From positions 1-55,094 of the forward strand of contig NZ_JBDKXB010000023.1 in NCBI RefSeq assembly GCF_041197575.1: 55,094 nt of DNA, written 5' to 3'. A model generated the notes under the pieces. The model searched no databases. It was given only the letters and a program-made list of their open reading frames with translations, and was not told the DNA's origin. The translations under genes and the position numbers were made by a program. Shown here in pieces: positions 17,060 through 24,515 of this stretch. Every line of letters begins with the position of its first letter. The first letter of the stretch is position 1. Origin of the DNA: Thioalkalicoccus limnaeus. Its GTDB lineage: Bacteria > Pseudomonadota > Gammaproteobacteria > Chromatiales > Chromatiaceae.

Positions 17060-17837
17060 GACGACCCCCCCTTTGCGGATCCTGTTGCTCGGCGGTACCA
17101 GCGAGGCGTTGGCGTTGGCCCGCGCGCTCGAGGGTGACCGGCGTTATGCGGCCGTCTATTCGGTCGCCGGGCGCACGCGCGACCCGCGGCTGCCGGTCCT
17201 GGCGTGCCGGTGCGGTGGGTTCGGCGGCGTCGAGGGCCTGATCGAGTATCTGCGCGCCGAACGGATCGAGTTGCTGGTCGATGCGACCCACCCCTTCGCG
17301 GTACGGATGTCGACCCACGCGGTCGAGGCGAGCCGCCGTGCCGGGGTGCCGTTGCTCGCGCTGCGCCGGCCCGCGTGGACGCCGGGGCCGGCCGATCGCT
17401 GGGTCCAGGTAGCGGATATCGCCGCGGCCTGCGTCGCGCTCGGGCCGGCACCGCGGCGCGTCTTTCTGACGACCGGACACACGGACCTGGCGGCCTTTTG
17501 CGCCGCGCCCCAGCATCGGTATCTGATCCGCACCGTCGAACCGCCGACGGTGCGCCCGCCGCACTGCACCTGCCTGACGCAACGCGGCCCGTTCGATCTG
17601 GAGCAGGAGCGCGCCCTGCTGCGCGAGCATCGCATCGAGATCCTGGTGACCAAGAATTCCGGTGGGGCCGCGACGGCGCCGAAGCTCGCCGCGGCGCGGG
17701 AGTGCGGCGTCACGGTCATCGTCGTCGAGCGACCGCGCTTGCCGTCTGCCGATCAGGAGGTCGGCGACGTGCCGGCGGCCCTCGATTGGCTCGCCGATCA
17801 TTGCGCTCGGTCCCGTCCGACGGATCTCGGCGTGTAG
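17058..17837 (+). CDS. cobK: precorrin-6A reductase (CobK/CbiJ)
   Basis: A 259-residue NADPH-dependent reductase that reduces the corrin macrocycle before cobL acts. It starts MTTPPLRILLLGGTSEALAL (nucleotide-binding glycine loop) and carries LLVDATHPFAVRMS, FLTTGHTDLAAFC and LVTKNSGGAATAPKL, all typical of CobK/CbiJ. It is the only plus-strand gene in the cob cluster, inserted between cobJ and cobL. Its start overlaps the cobL start, so its promoter and ribosome-binding site must lie inside cobL; an internal TTG 15 bp downstream is an alternative start. Its 3' end overlaps the convergent cobJ by 40 bp. Confidence 0.95.
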   Translation: MTTPPLRILLLGGTSEALALARALEGDRRYAAVYSVAGRTRDPRLPVLACRCGGFGGVEGLIEYLRAERIELLVDATHPFAVRMSTHAVEASRRAGVPLLALRRPAWTPGPADRWVQVADIAAACVALGPAPRRVFLTTGHTDLAAFCAAPQHRYLIRTVEPPTVRPPHCTCLTQRGPFDLEQERALLREHRIEILVTKNSGGAATAPKLAAARECGVTVIVVERPRLPSADQEVGDVPAALDWLADHCARSRPTDLGV

Positions 17838-18565
17838 ACCCACGGATCGTGCCCGGGACGCCGGATGATCCGTGTCTCGGCGGTGCCGACGACGACGAGG
17901 GTGCGCATGTCGGCCTGCTCGGCGCGCGCGGTCGCGAGATCGGTAACGACGACCTGTTCGTCCGGTCGGCTGATGGCTCGGGCGAAGGCCACCGGCACCG
18001 TGCCGGGCAGGTGCCGGCGGAGCCGGTCGAGGGCCTCGCCGAGCTGCCACGGGCGGGCCTTCGACAGCGGATTGTAGAGGGCCAGCGCGAAGCCGGCGCA
18101 GGCCGCGGCCGTGAGCCGGTCGAGGATCAGCGGCCAGGGTTTGAGGTTGTCCGACAGCGACAGCACGCAGAAGTCATTGCCGAACGGCGCGCCGAGTCGC
18201 GCGGCGGCGGCGAGCACCGCCGAGACCCCGGGATGGACCACGACCTCGAGCTCGCGCCAACGCGGATCGCCCTGTTCGATCACCTCGAAGACCGCGGCGG
18301 CCATGCCGAAGACGCCGGCATCTCCAGCCGAAACCAGGGCCACCGTGCGGCCGGCCGCGGCCAACGCCAGCGCGTGCCGGGCGCGCTCGGCCTCCACGCG
18401 ATTGTCCGAACCATGCCGGTGCTGCCCCGGCCGGTCGGTGACCCGCGCGAGGTAGGGGCCGTAGCCGACCAGATCCGTGGCCGCTGCCAACGCGCTCGCG
18501 GCGCGCGGGCAGAGCAGATCCGTCGCGCCGGGACCGAGGCCGACGATCGCCAACCGACCGCTCAT
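17798..18565 (-). CDS. cobJ: precorrin-3B C17-methyltransferase
   Basis: A 255-residue tetrapyrrole methylase that methylates C-17 with ring contraction. Motifs are LAIVGLGPGATDLLCPRA, LVGYGPYL, VSAGDAGVFGMA and the CobJ/CbiH-typical NDFCVLSLSDNLKPW. The start at 18565 overlaps the cobI stop by four bases (ATGA), consistent with a coupled cobH-I-J transcript. The last 40 bp overlap the convergent cobK. The terminal residues after WVYTPRSV look like an extension past the conserved end. Confidence 0.95.
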   Translation of the reverse strand: MSGRLAIVGLGPGATDLLCPRAASALAAATDLVGYGPYLARVTDRPGQHRHGSDNRVEAERARHALALAAAGRTVALVSAGDAGVFGMAAAVFEVIEQGDPRWRELEVVVHPGVSAVLAAAARLGAPFGNDFCVLSLSDNLKPWPLILDRLTAAACAGFALALYNPLSKARPWQLGEALDRLRRHLPGTVPVAFARAISRPDEQVVVTDLATARAEQADMRTLVVVGTAETRIIRRPGHDPWVYTPRSVGRDRAQ

Positions 18566-19296
18566 CGTGCCCCCTTGCGGCCCGGAATCAGCACGATCGA
18601 GAAGTAGGGCACGCGGTGCTCGAGCTCCTCGTCGGACAACAAAGAGATGTGCTCGCCGGGCATGGTGCCACGCTCGACGAGGATCGCGCGGTCGAGCGCG
18701 CCGGCTTGCGTCAAGGCGCGCCGGATCGCGGGCAGGTTGCGGCCGACCTTCATGATCACGGCGGCATCGGTATCGGCGAGGCGGCGGGCCAGTTCGGCCT
18801 CGGGCAGGGTGCCGGGCAACACGGTCAAGACGTCGTCGCCGTGCGTGATCGGGGTTTGGGCACGCGCCCAGCAGCCACTCATGCCGGTGACGCCGGGGAC
18901 CACGTCGGTCGGAAACCGATCGGCCAGCCGATCGTGCAGATACATGAAGGACCCGTAGAAGAAGGGGTCGCCCTCGCATAATACGGCGACATCCCGCCCC
19001 GCTTCGAGATGGGCCGCCAACCGTTCGGCGGCCTCGTCATAGAAGCGCCCCATCGCCAGTGGATAACGCGCATCGCTCACCGGCACCTCGGTCGTGAACG
19101 GGTATTCGAGCCGCACCTCGACCTGGTCGCCGCGCAGATAGGAGGCCACGACCGTCCACGCATGTCCGGGCCGTCCGCGTTTGGCGAAGTAGGCGACCAC
19201 CTCGGCCGCCTCGAGATGACGCAAGGCCTTCAAGGTCACGAGCTCCGGATCACCGGGTCCGACGCCGAGCCCGCGCAGGGTGCCGCCCCGGTTCAT
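18562..19296 (-). CDS. cobI: precorrin-2 C20-methyltransferase
   Basis: A 244-residue SAM-dependent methyltransferase acting on C-20 of precorrin-2 (or cobalt-factor II). Motifs include RGLGVGPGDPELVTLKAL, VAYFAKRGRPGHA and CEGDPFFYGSFMYLHDRL, with a VPGVTGMSGCWA segment. The start at 19296 overlaps the cobH stop (ATGA). It is the middle gene of the coupled cobH-cobI-cobJ set. Whether it prefers precorrin-2 or the cobalt complex (CbiL) cannot be told by eye. Confidence 0.95.
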   Translation of the reverse strand: MNRGGTLRGLGVGPGDPELVTLKALRHLEAAEVVAYFAKRGRPGHAWTVVASYLRGDQVEVRLEYPFTTEVPVSDARYPLAMGRFYDEAAERLAAHLEAGRDVAVLCEGDPFFYGSFMYLHDRLADRFPTDVVPGVTGMSGCWARAQTPITHGDDVLTVLPGTLPEAELARRLADTDAAVIMKVGRNLPAIRRALTQAGALDRAILVERGTMPGEHISLLSDEELEHRVPYFSIVLIPGRKGAR

Positions 19297-19925
19297 TCCC
19301 GCTCGCTCGCTAGCGCATTGATCGCCGCTGCGGCCATCGCACTGCCGCCGAGGCGGCCCGGTACGACGATCGATGCCTGCTCGGTCGCGGCGATCAGGGC
19401 CTCCTTCGATTCGGCGGCGCCGACGAAGCCGACCGGCATCCCGAGGACCAGCGCCGGGCGGGGTGCGCCGGCCTCGAGCAGCTCGAGCAGGCGAAAGAGC
19501 GCCGTCGGCGCATTCCCGATCGCGACCAGGGCACCGGCGAGATGCGGCAACCAGAGCTCGACCGCCGCCGCCGAGCGGGTGTTGCCGATGCGTTGGGCCA
19601 ACGCGGGAACACTCGGGTCGTTCAGCGTGCACAGGACGCGGTTGTCGGCCGGCAACCGGGCGCGGGTGATGCCGTGGGCGACCATCTGGCTGTCGCAGAG
19701 GATCGGGCGGCCGGCCTTCAAGGCGGCGCGACCGGCGACCGCGGCGCCGGGCGAGAACTGGAGCACGTCGGCCAGGCTGGTCATCCCGCAGGCGTGGATC
19801 ATGCGGACCGCAACGCGCTCCTCATCCGGCGTGAACCGCTCGAGAGATGCCTCGGCGCGGATCGTTGCGAAGGAACGGGCATAGATGGCGGCCCCTTCGC
19901 GAAGGTAATCATAGGTTCGGGGCAT
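19293..19925 (-). CDS. cobH: precorrin-8X methylmutase
   Basis: A 210-residue isomerase that moves the methyl group from C-11 to C-12 to give hydrogenobyrinate (or the cobalt analogue). The catalytic-histidine region is MIHACGMTSLADVLQFSPG. CDSQMVAHGITRARLP and LVLGMPVGFVGAAESKEAL follow. The ATG at 19925 gives the usual MPRTYDYLREGAAIYARSF start. It is the first gene of cobH-I-J; the region upstream is shared with a divergent glutathionyl-hydroquinone reductase gene and shows no recognisable cobalamin riboswitch. Confidence 0.95.
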   Translation of the reverse strand: MPRTYDYLREGAAIYARSFATIRAEASLERFTPDEERVAVRMIHACGMTSLADVLQFSPGAAVAGRAALKAGRPILCDSQMVAHGITRARLPADNRVLCTLNDPSVPALAQRIGNTRSAAAVELWLPHLAGALVAIGNAPTALFRLLELLEAGAPRPALVLGMPVGFVGAAESKEALIAATEQASIVVPGRLGGSAMAAAAINALASERE

Positions 19926-20365
19926 CAGGGTCGCGAATCCTCGATGGCGTCGCCTTCGTCGAGATCGACCGAGGGCATATGATTCGGGTGCCCGGCGCCC
20001 GATGGCGACCGGTGTCGGCCAGCGATGCCGTCGGGCACTGGTGGTGCCGCCTCGGGTCGCAACGCGCGTGGGTGGGCATTGGACACGCAAAGGCCCTTGA
20101 GGTACCGTTGGGCAAGGCTATTCAGAGACTTATCTTGTCATCGGCCGAGGATGAACAGAAAAGGATAGCCCAACTGTCGCGAGCGCAGCAAGACGGGGTC
20201 GACGGCAACCGGATGGTCCCTGTCCCGGACGATCGATGTCGTACGCTAGGTTCCCGCCGGCCGTCCCACCGAGCTGGGAGGGGGCGTCGGCCTTTCGGCG
20301 CTGCCGGTTCGTCGATTGGTTCTACGGTCAAGGATGAGCCACCGCACGATCTGGAGGCGACGACG
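19926..20365. other. 440-bp divergent intergenic region, cobH and glutathionyl-hydroquinone reductase
   Basis: No supportable gene. It must hold the promoters of both divergent transcripts. I searched the minus strand for the conserved B12-box and pseudoknot loop of a cobalamin riboswitch and could not recognise them. A GGAGG ribosome-binding site at about 20352-20357 serves the plus-strand gene. Confidence 0.5.
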
Positions 20366-21352
20366 ATGCAAGGCGAATACATCCGCACCGAGTCCCGTTT
20401 TCGTCACTGGGTCACGGCCGATGGAGCCCCCGGCCCGACCGGCGATGGGGGCTTCGCGGCCGCGCCGAATCGCTATCACCTCTACGTTTCCTATGCTTGC
20501 CCCTGGGCCCACCGGACGCTGATCGTCCGGGTCCTGAAGGGGCTCCAAGACATCATCCCGATCTCGGTCGTCCACCCGATCATGCCGCCGGACAGCTGGA
20601 CCTTCGGCGACTACCCCGGCTCGACCGGCGATCGCGTCCAGGGCCTCGCGACGCTGGCCGACCTCTACCAGCAGGTCGCCCCTGGGTTCGACGGGCTGGT
20701 AACGGTGCCGGTCCTGTACGACACCGAGCGGCGCACGATCGTCAACAACGAATCGTCCGAGATCGTCCGGATGTTCAATCGCGCCTTCGATGCCTGGGGG
20801 CGGGCCGATCTGGACCTGTACCCGGAGCCGCTGCGCGAGGAGATCGACGCGGTCAACGCCGAGGTCTACGAGGGCGTCAACAATGGGGTCTATCGTGTGG
20901 GGTTCGCGACCACGCAAGCGGCCTACGACGCGGCCTACGATCGCTTGTTCACGGCGCTCGACCGGCTGGAGGCACGTCTCGGCAAGCAGCCTTATCTCGT
21001 CGGCGATCGGCCGACCGAGGCGGATTGGCGGTTGTTCCCGACGCTGATCCGTTTCGACGCCGTCTACTACAGCCACTTCAAGTGCAATCGCCAACGCCTG
21101 ATCGATTTCCCGAACCTCTGGGGCTACACGCAACGGCTGTATCAGGTCCCCGGCATCGCCGACACGGTGCGGATCGATCACATCAAGGCCCACTACTATG
21201 GTAGTCATCCGACGCTGAACCCGACCGGGATCATCCCGAAAGGGCCCGCGCTGTCCTTCGACCTGCCCGCGGGTCGAGGTGCTGGCGTGACGGGGGTCAA
21301 GATGACCCAGGAACGCGGCGCGCGAACCGATCCCGCGCCGCGTGATCTATAG
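20366..21352 (+). CDS. glutathionyl-hydroquinone reductase (Xi-class GST, YqjG/Ecm4 family)
   Basis: A 328-residue Xi-class glutathione transferase that reduces glutathionyl-hydroquinones. The N-terminal thioredoxin-like domain has the signature YACPWAHR with catalytic C45. PPDSWTFGDYPGSTGD and VPVLYDTERRTIVNNESSEI (glutathione-binding) follow, and the C-terminal helical domain has YLVGDRPTEADWRLFPTLIRFD. Length matches the family. The start is supported by an upstream GGAGG. The extra C-terminal 25 residues (after ALSFDLPAG) are low in homology. The stop codon lies inside a short palindrome. Confidence 0.95.
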   Translation: MQGEYIRTESRFRHWVTADGAPGPTGDGGFAAAPNRYHLYVSYACPWAHRTLIVRVLKGLQDIIPISVVHPIMPPDSWTFGDYPGSTGDRVQGLATLADLYQQVAPGFDGLVTVPVLYDTERRTIVNNESSEIVRMFNRAFDAWGRADLDLYPEPLREEIDAVNAEVYEGVNNGVYRVGFATTQAAYDAAYDRLFTALDRLEARLGKQPYLVGDRPTEADWRLFPTLIRFDAVYYSHFKCNRQRLIDFPNLWGYTQRLYQVPGIADTVRIDHIKAHYYGSHPTLNPTGIIPKGPALSFDLPAGRGAGVTGVKMTQERGARTDPAPRDL

Positions 21353-21361
21353 TCACTATAG
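21314..21361. repeat. two palindromes across the hydroquinone reductase stop codon
   Basis: CGCGGCGCG at 21314-21322 pairs perfectly with CGCGCCGCG at 21334-21342 across an 11-nt loop. Immediately after lies CTATAGT-C-ACTATAG (21347-21361), a perfect 7-bp palindrome containing the stop codon TAG. The first could act as a factor-independent pause or weak terminator; no T-run follows. Confidence 0.5.
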
Positions 21362-21797
21362 GTCCCGTGTATCGTCAGGTGGCGCGATCCAGATACCGTT
21401 CTCCGGCCGGTGCGTTCACCTGATGCGCCAGTTCAAGGCGAGATCGGGGCGGAGAGGCGGTTCGGCCGGTCATGCACGCGGACCGAACCGTCACAGACCG
21501 CGTGTAGGTGCGGCTTCAGCCGCAAGAAGGCCACCTTGGCTGATTGGGTGTAGGTGCGGCTTCAGCCGCACGCAGGCACCCCTGGCTGATCGCGTGTAGG
21601 TGCGGCTTTAGCCGCAAGAAGGCTATCCCGGGCCGTCTGGCCGAATTCCATTGCGGCTGAAGCCGCACCTACACCGCGCACCCTTTAACCAAAATGGCAC
21701 TTTATCTCGCGGGAGTCGGCTTGGTCTTTTTTCCGTGTTTTTCCGTGTTTATCCGCGTGCATCCGCGGCTCTGTTTTCACGCTAGAGTGAGGTCCCC
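21353..21797. other. 445-bp gap with dispersed repeat copy B
   Basis: No supportable gene. The first 150 bp show nothing recognisable; the remainder is dispersed repeat copy B (listed separately), which runs almost to the CBS gene start. An AGTGAGG just before 21798 may serve as ribosome-binding site. Confidence 0.6.
21501..21783. repeat. dispersed repeat, copy B (three direct, one inverted hairpin unit plus tail)
   Basis: Three direct units GTGTAGGTGCGGCTTCAGCC (with T/C variation in the loop), each ending GCCGCA, begin near 21502, 21547 and 21593. They are followed by one inverted unit TTGCGGCTGAAGCCGCACC at about 21651-21674. The tail TCGCGGGAGTCGGCTTGGTC and a T-rich segment with ATCCGCGTGCATCCGCGGCT follow. 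The units are spaced about 45 bp. The inverted unit and tail match copy A, and the last part (GCATCCG-GGCTCT-TTTTCACGCT) matches copy C. Confidence 0.85.
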
Positions 21798-22226
21798 ATG
21801 AAAAACGTCGCAAACCTGTTGGACGAAAAGGGTCACGCAGTCCACACGATCGGACCGGACGAGACCGTCGCCGAGGCCCTGAAGCGGATGGCCGACCACA
21901 ACGTCGGGGCGCTGCCGGTGCTCGATGGGGATCGGCTCGTCGGGCTCATCTCGGAGCGCGACTACGCGCGCAAGGTCTTGCTCGCCGAGCGATCCTCGCC
22001 GACGACTCGGGTGCGCGAGATCATGATGACCCGCGTGCCCTGCGTCGCGGCGACCCGCACGCTCGAGGAATGCATGGCCGTGATGACCGAGCGGCGCGTG
22101 CGCCATCTGCCGGTCGTCGATCAAGGCAAGCTGATCGGATTGATCTCGATCGGGGACCTGATCAAGGCGATCGTCGCCGAGCAGCAGTTCATCATCTCGC
22201 AGCTGGAGCAATACATCTCGAGCTGA
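21798..22226 (+). CDS. CBS domain pair protein
   Basis: A 142-residue protein made of two CBS motifs (about residues 8-62 and 74-128), each with the strand-helix pattern and glycine turn (LPVLDGDRLVGLISERDYAR and LPVVDQGKLIGLISIGDLIK). Such stand-alone pairs bind adenosine nucleotides (AMP, ATP or SAM) and regulate partner proteins; the partner is unknown. The C-terminal helix QFIISQLEQYISS is often seen in this small-CBS family. The start ATG at 21798 directly follows repeat copy B, so the repeat forms its 5' leader. Confidence 0.93.
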   Translation: MKNVANLLDEKGHAVHTIGPDETVAEALKRMADHNVGALPVLDGDRLVGLISERDYARKVLLAERSSPTTRVREIMMTRVPCVAATRTLEECMAVMTERRVRHLPVVDQGKLIGLISIGDLIKAIVAEQQFIISQLEQYISS

Positions 22227-22368
22227 CCGGGCGGGGCTATCCTGGTCCCGAAGACTCGGGCAGTCGTTCATGCCGGCCGTTCGATTGAAGAGGGCCGTAA
22301 GAGATCGGCGAAGCCCTGGGGCACACGCAAATGGCTTCCGATGAGACTTCACCGGTTGGAGTGTTGAG

Positions 22369-22614
22369 ATGACCGATGCGATCAATGAATGGATTACCAT
22401 CGACCCAGAGGTTCGTGGCGGCAAACCGTGCATCCGCGGGACTCGGATCACGGTTTACGACGTCCTCGAATACCTGGCGGGTGGCATGAGCGAGCAGGAG
22501 ATCCTGGCCGACTTTCCCAGCCTCGCGTCGGAGCACCTGCGCGCGGTGTTGATGTTCGCTGCGCAGCGGGAGCGCCGCTTGGCCGTTGGCACGCCCCATG
22601 AAATTGCTGCTTGA
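22369..22614 (+). CDS. DUF433 domain protein, putative antitoxin
   Basis: An 81-residue DUF433 (VapB45-like) protein with the family signature ITIDPEVRGGKPCIRGTRIT followed by VYDVLEYLAGGMSEQEILADFPSL, a helix-turn-helix-like segment. DUF433 proteins typically pair with a DUF5615 PIN-like toxin encoded immediately downstream, and this is so here with a 17-bp overlap. It probably binds DNA and autoregulates the pair. The gene is intact. The downstream toxin partner appears damaged, so the antitoxin may now be an orphan. Confidence 0.9.
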   Translation: MTDAINEWITIDPEVRGGKPCIRGTRITVYDVLEYLAGGMSEQEILADFPSLASEHLRAVLMFAAQRERRLAVGTPHEIAA

Positions 22615-23029
22615 CGAGAACTTGAGCCCGAAGCTCCCGGGGTTGCTGGCGGAGCTTTGCCCAGGCAGCAGCCAAATCGATGAGGCGGGATTGCGCGGGG
22701 CGAGGGATGCCGAGGTATGGGAGTATGCCAAGGCAAACCGTTACATCCTGGTGTCCAAAGACAACGACTTCGGCCAGCGCAGCTTTCAATACGGCGCGCC
22801 ACCGAAGGTCGTCTGGCTGAACGTCGGGAATGCTGGAAACGTCAGCAGGACCACCCGGCATTCGCCCTGCTCGGCAAGCACGGTCGCGGCCGGCGCACGG
22901 CCGACGTCATGGCGAACCTGCGGGGCGAGGCCGAGTGATCACAGCGGTCGATACCAGCGTGCTATGGGTGGTTTACTTGAAGCGCGAGAAGGCGTCGAGG
23001 AAGGCCTTGTTCGTGGCCTCCCAGGCTGA
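22598..23029 (+). pseudogene. DUF5615 PIN-like toxin, C-terminus replaced
   Basis: The N-terminal 80 or so residues are a good DUF5615 PIN-like domain: MKLLLDENLSPKLPGLL with the first acidic residue, DAEVWEYAKANRYILVSKDN with the conserved SKDxDF signature, and PPKVVWLNVGNAG. After NVGNAG the sequence becomes Arg/Ser/Thr-rich and no longer resembles the family. The frame then runs 57 bp past the start of the convergent coiled-coil gene's 3' end. Usual length is about 110-120 residues, against 143 here. This looks like a 3' truncation with read-through into unrelated DNA, and the toxin is probably inactive. Confidence 0.7.
22860..22972 (+). pseudogene. remnant of a VapB/VapC toxin-antitoxin junction
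   Basis: In another frame the segment ending at TGA 22938 reads HGRGRRTADVMANLRGEAE, resembling a VapB C-terminus. At 22935 a GTG overlapping that stop begins (M)ITAVDTSVLWVV, the typical first strand of a PIN-domain VapC toxin with its first acidic residue. The PIN frame loses similarity within about 14 codons, where the next gene's 3' end begins. I read this as the surviving junction of a second toxin-antitoxin operon fused by deletion to the DUF5615 gene. The assignment rests on short motifs. Confidence 0.5.
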
Positions 23030-23260
23030 TTCCATGCCCTTGCGCATGTCGTTCCAGGCCGCCTCGCTTGCGGTCGCCATCTCGTTTAGCATCTCGCGGG
23101 CTTCCTCGCGCTGCTTCTGCAATCGATCGATCTGCTCGTGATAGTGTTGCTTCATCTCGGCCTGGGCCTGGTCGGCCCGGGCCTGTAGCTTGTCGAGGTC
23201 CGCATCCCATTCGTCGATCTTGGCCTTCATCTTTTCGATATAGGCTTTACGGTCGGTCAT
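22973..23260 (-). CDS. small charged coiled-coil protein
   Basis: A 95-residue, almost entirely helical protein: MTDRKAYIEKMKAKIDEWDA, then DKLQARADQAQAEMKQHYHE heptads and AWNDMRKGMESAWEATNKAF. The pattern resembles the widespread 'sll1863-like' coiled-coil stress proteins and is weakly phasin-like. No enzymatic motif. It is likely cytoplasmic. It is transcribed convergently to the decayed toxin-antitoxin site and divergently from the RND adaptor; its stop is within a few bases of the PIN remnant, marking the edge of the rearrangement. Confidence 0.8.
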   Translation of the reverse strand: MTDRKAYIEKMKAKIDEWDADLDKLQARADQAQAEMKQHYHEQIDRLQKQREEAREMLNEMATASEAAWNDMRKGMESAWEATNKAFLDAFSRFK

Positions 23261-23441
23261 GGTCTTTCCTCCAGCGTCAGCGTGACATGGCTCCGACAGG
23301 CACCGAGTGTGCGGGTGCTTGCTTGCTCCTCAAGTATTTCCCGATTGGGCATCGGGCGCAACCAAACCCCGACCGGTGGCTCAACCGAGCGGCCGGTGCG
23401 TCCACGGAACAAAAACAGGGGCCGGGGCTCCAACTCCACGC

Positions 23442-24503
23442 ATGAAAAAGACTGTTGAACTGGGATGTCTGATCGCGATCGGTCTCTCGCTGGCCGCCTG
23501 CGGGCCCTCCGGAGGCGAGCCACCGTCGTCGGACACGCGCGCCGAGCGCATCTTGCCGGTGCGCGTGATCGAGGTCGCCGGGCGGGACCTGTCGCGGGTG
23601 GTGCAGGTGTCGGCGCCCGTCGAACCTTTGCGAAGGATCCGCCTCGCCGCGCGCACCGACGGTGTCCTGACCGAGGTGCTGGTCGAGGAGGGTGACCGGA
23701 TCCAGGCCGGCGAGGTGCTCGCGCGCATCGACGTCAGCGAGCAACGGGCCGAGCTGGCCAGGGCGGAGGCGCGGCGGCACGAGCGCCAAGCGCACTTCGA
23801 CCGGCTGACCCTGCTACAGCGGCGCAACTATATCGACGAGGCCAGTGTCGAGGCGGCCGCGGCAGAGCTCGAGGTGGCCTCGAGCGAGGTCCTGCTGTGG
23901 CAGACGCGGGTCGATTTCGGCACCGTCACGGCCCCGATCGATGGCACCATCGTCGCGCGCCATGTCGAGCCGGGCGAGGCGATCTCGCGCCACGAGGCCT
24001 TGTTCGCGATCGCCGACCTGTCCAACCTCGTCGTGCGGCTCGGGATCTCCGAGTTGGACGTCCGGAATCTGCGGATCGGCGATGTCGTGAACCTGCGCAT
24101 CGATGCGCTCGGCGATCGCGACCCGGTCGTCGGCGTGATTCGGCGTCTGTTCCCGGCGGCCGAGGACCTGAGTCGCCTGGTCACGGTCGAGGTCGAGCTG
24201 CCGCAGGCCGATGCGATCGGCGTGCGCCCGGGGTACCTGGCGCGGGCCGATGTGATGGTCGATCGGCGCGACGGTGTGCTGGCGGTGCCGGCCGGCGCGG
24301 TCGCCGAGGCGGCCGGGGAGCCCTTCGTGATGGTCGTCGACGGCGACGAGCGGCTCGAGCGGCGCGCGATCGACGCGGGCCTGATCCGCGGCGCCTGGCG
24401 CGAGGTGCGTTCCGGTCTCGCCCCGGGCGAGCGGGTCGTGTCGGCCAACCCGCTGGAGATGACCGCTGGCACGCGGGTGCGGGTCATCGACGAGCACCCT
24501 TGA
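23442..24503 (+). CDS. RND efflux periplasmic adaptor lipoprotein
   Basis: A 353-residue membrane fusion protein. The signal peptide ends in a lipobox LAAC with lipidated C20. The lipoyl-like halves (RTDGVLTEVLVEEGDRIQAG and VTAPIDGTIVARHVEPGEAI) flank a short coiled coil (residues about 100-150), followed by the beta-barrel (LVVRLGISELDVRNLRIGD) and membrane-proximal domains. It would be anchored to the periplasmic face of the inner membrane and link the RND pump to an outer-membrane channel, which is not encoded here. It lies 12 bp upstream of the permease gene in an evident operon. Confidence 0.93.
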   Translation: MKKTVELGCLIAIGLSLAACGPSGGEPPSSDTRAERILPVRVIEVAGRDLSRVVQVSAPVEPLRRIRLAARTDGVLTEVLVEEGDRIQAGEVLARIDVSEQRAELARAEARRHERQAHFDRLTLLQRRNYIDEASVEAAAAELEVASSEVLLWQTRVDFGTVTAPIDGTIVARHVEPGEAISRHEALFAIADLSNLVVRLGISELDVRNLRIGDVVNLRIDALGDRDPVVGVIRRLFPAAEDLSRLVTVEVELPQADAIGVRPGYLARADVMVDRRDGVLAVPAGAVAEAAGEPFVMVVDGDERLERRAIDAGLIRGAWREVRSGLAPGERVVSANPLEMTAGTRVRVIDEHP

Positions 24504-24515
24504 GCGAGGCATCGC

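Noticed and set aside
22830..23141. Frame continuing the PIN-like start into a longer toxin
   Set aside because: Similarity to PIN domains ends after about 14 codons; the rest is antisense to the coiled-coil gene.
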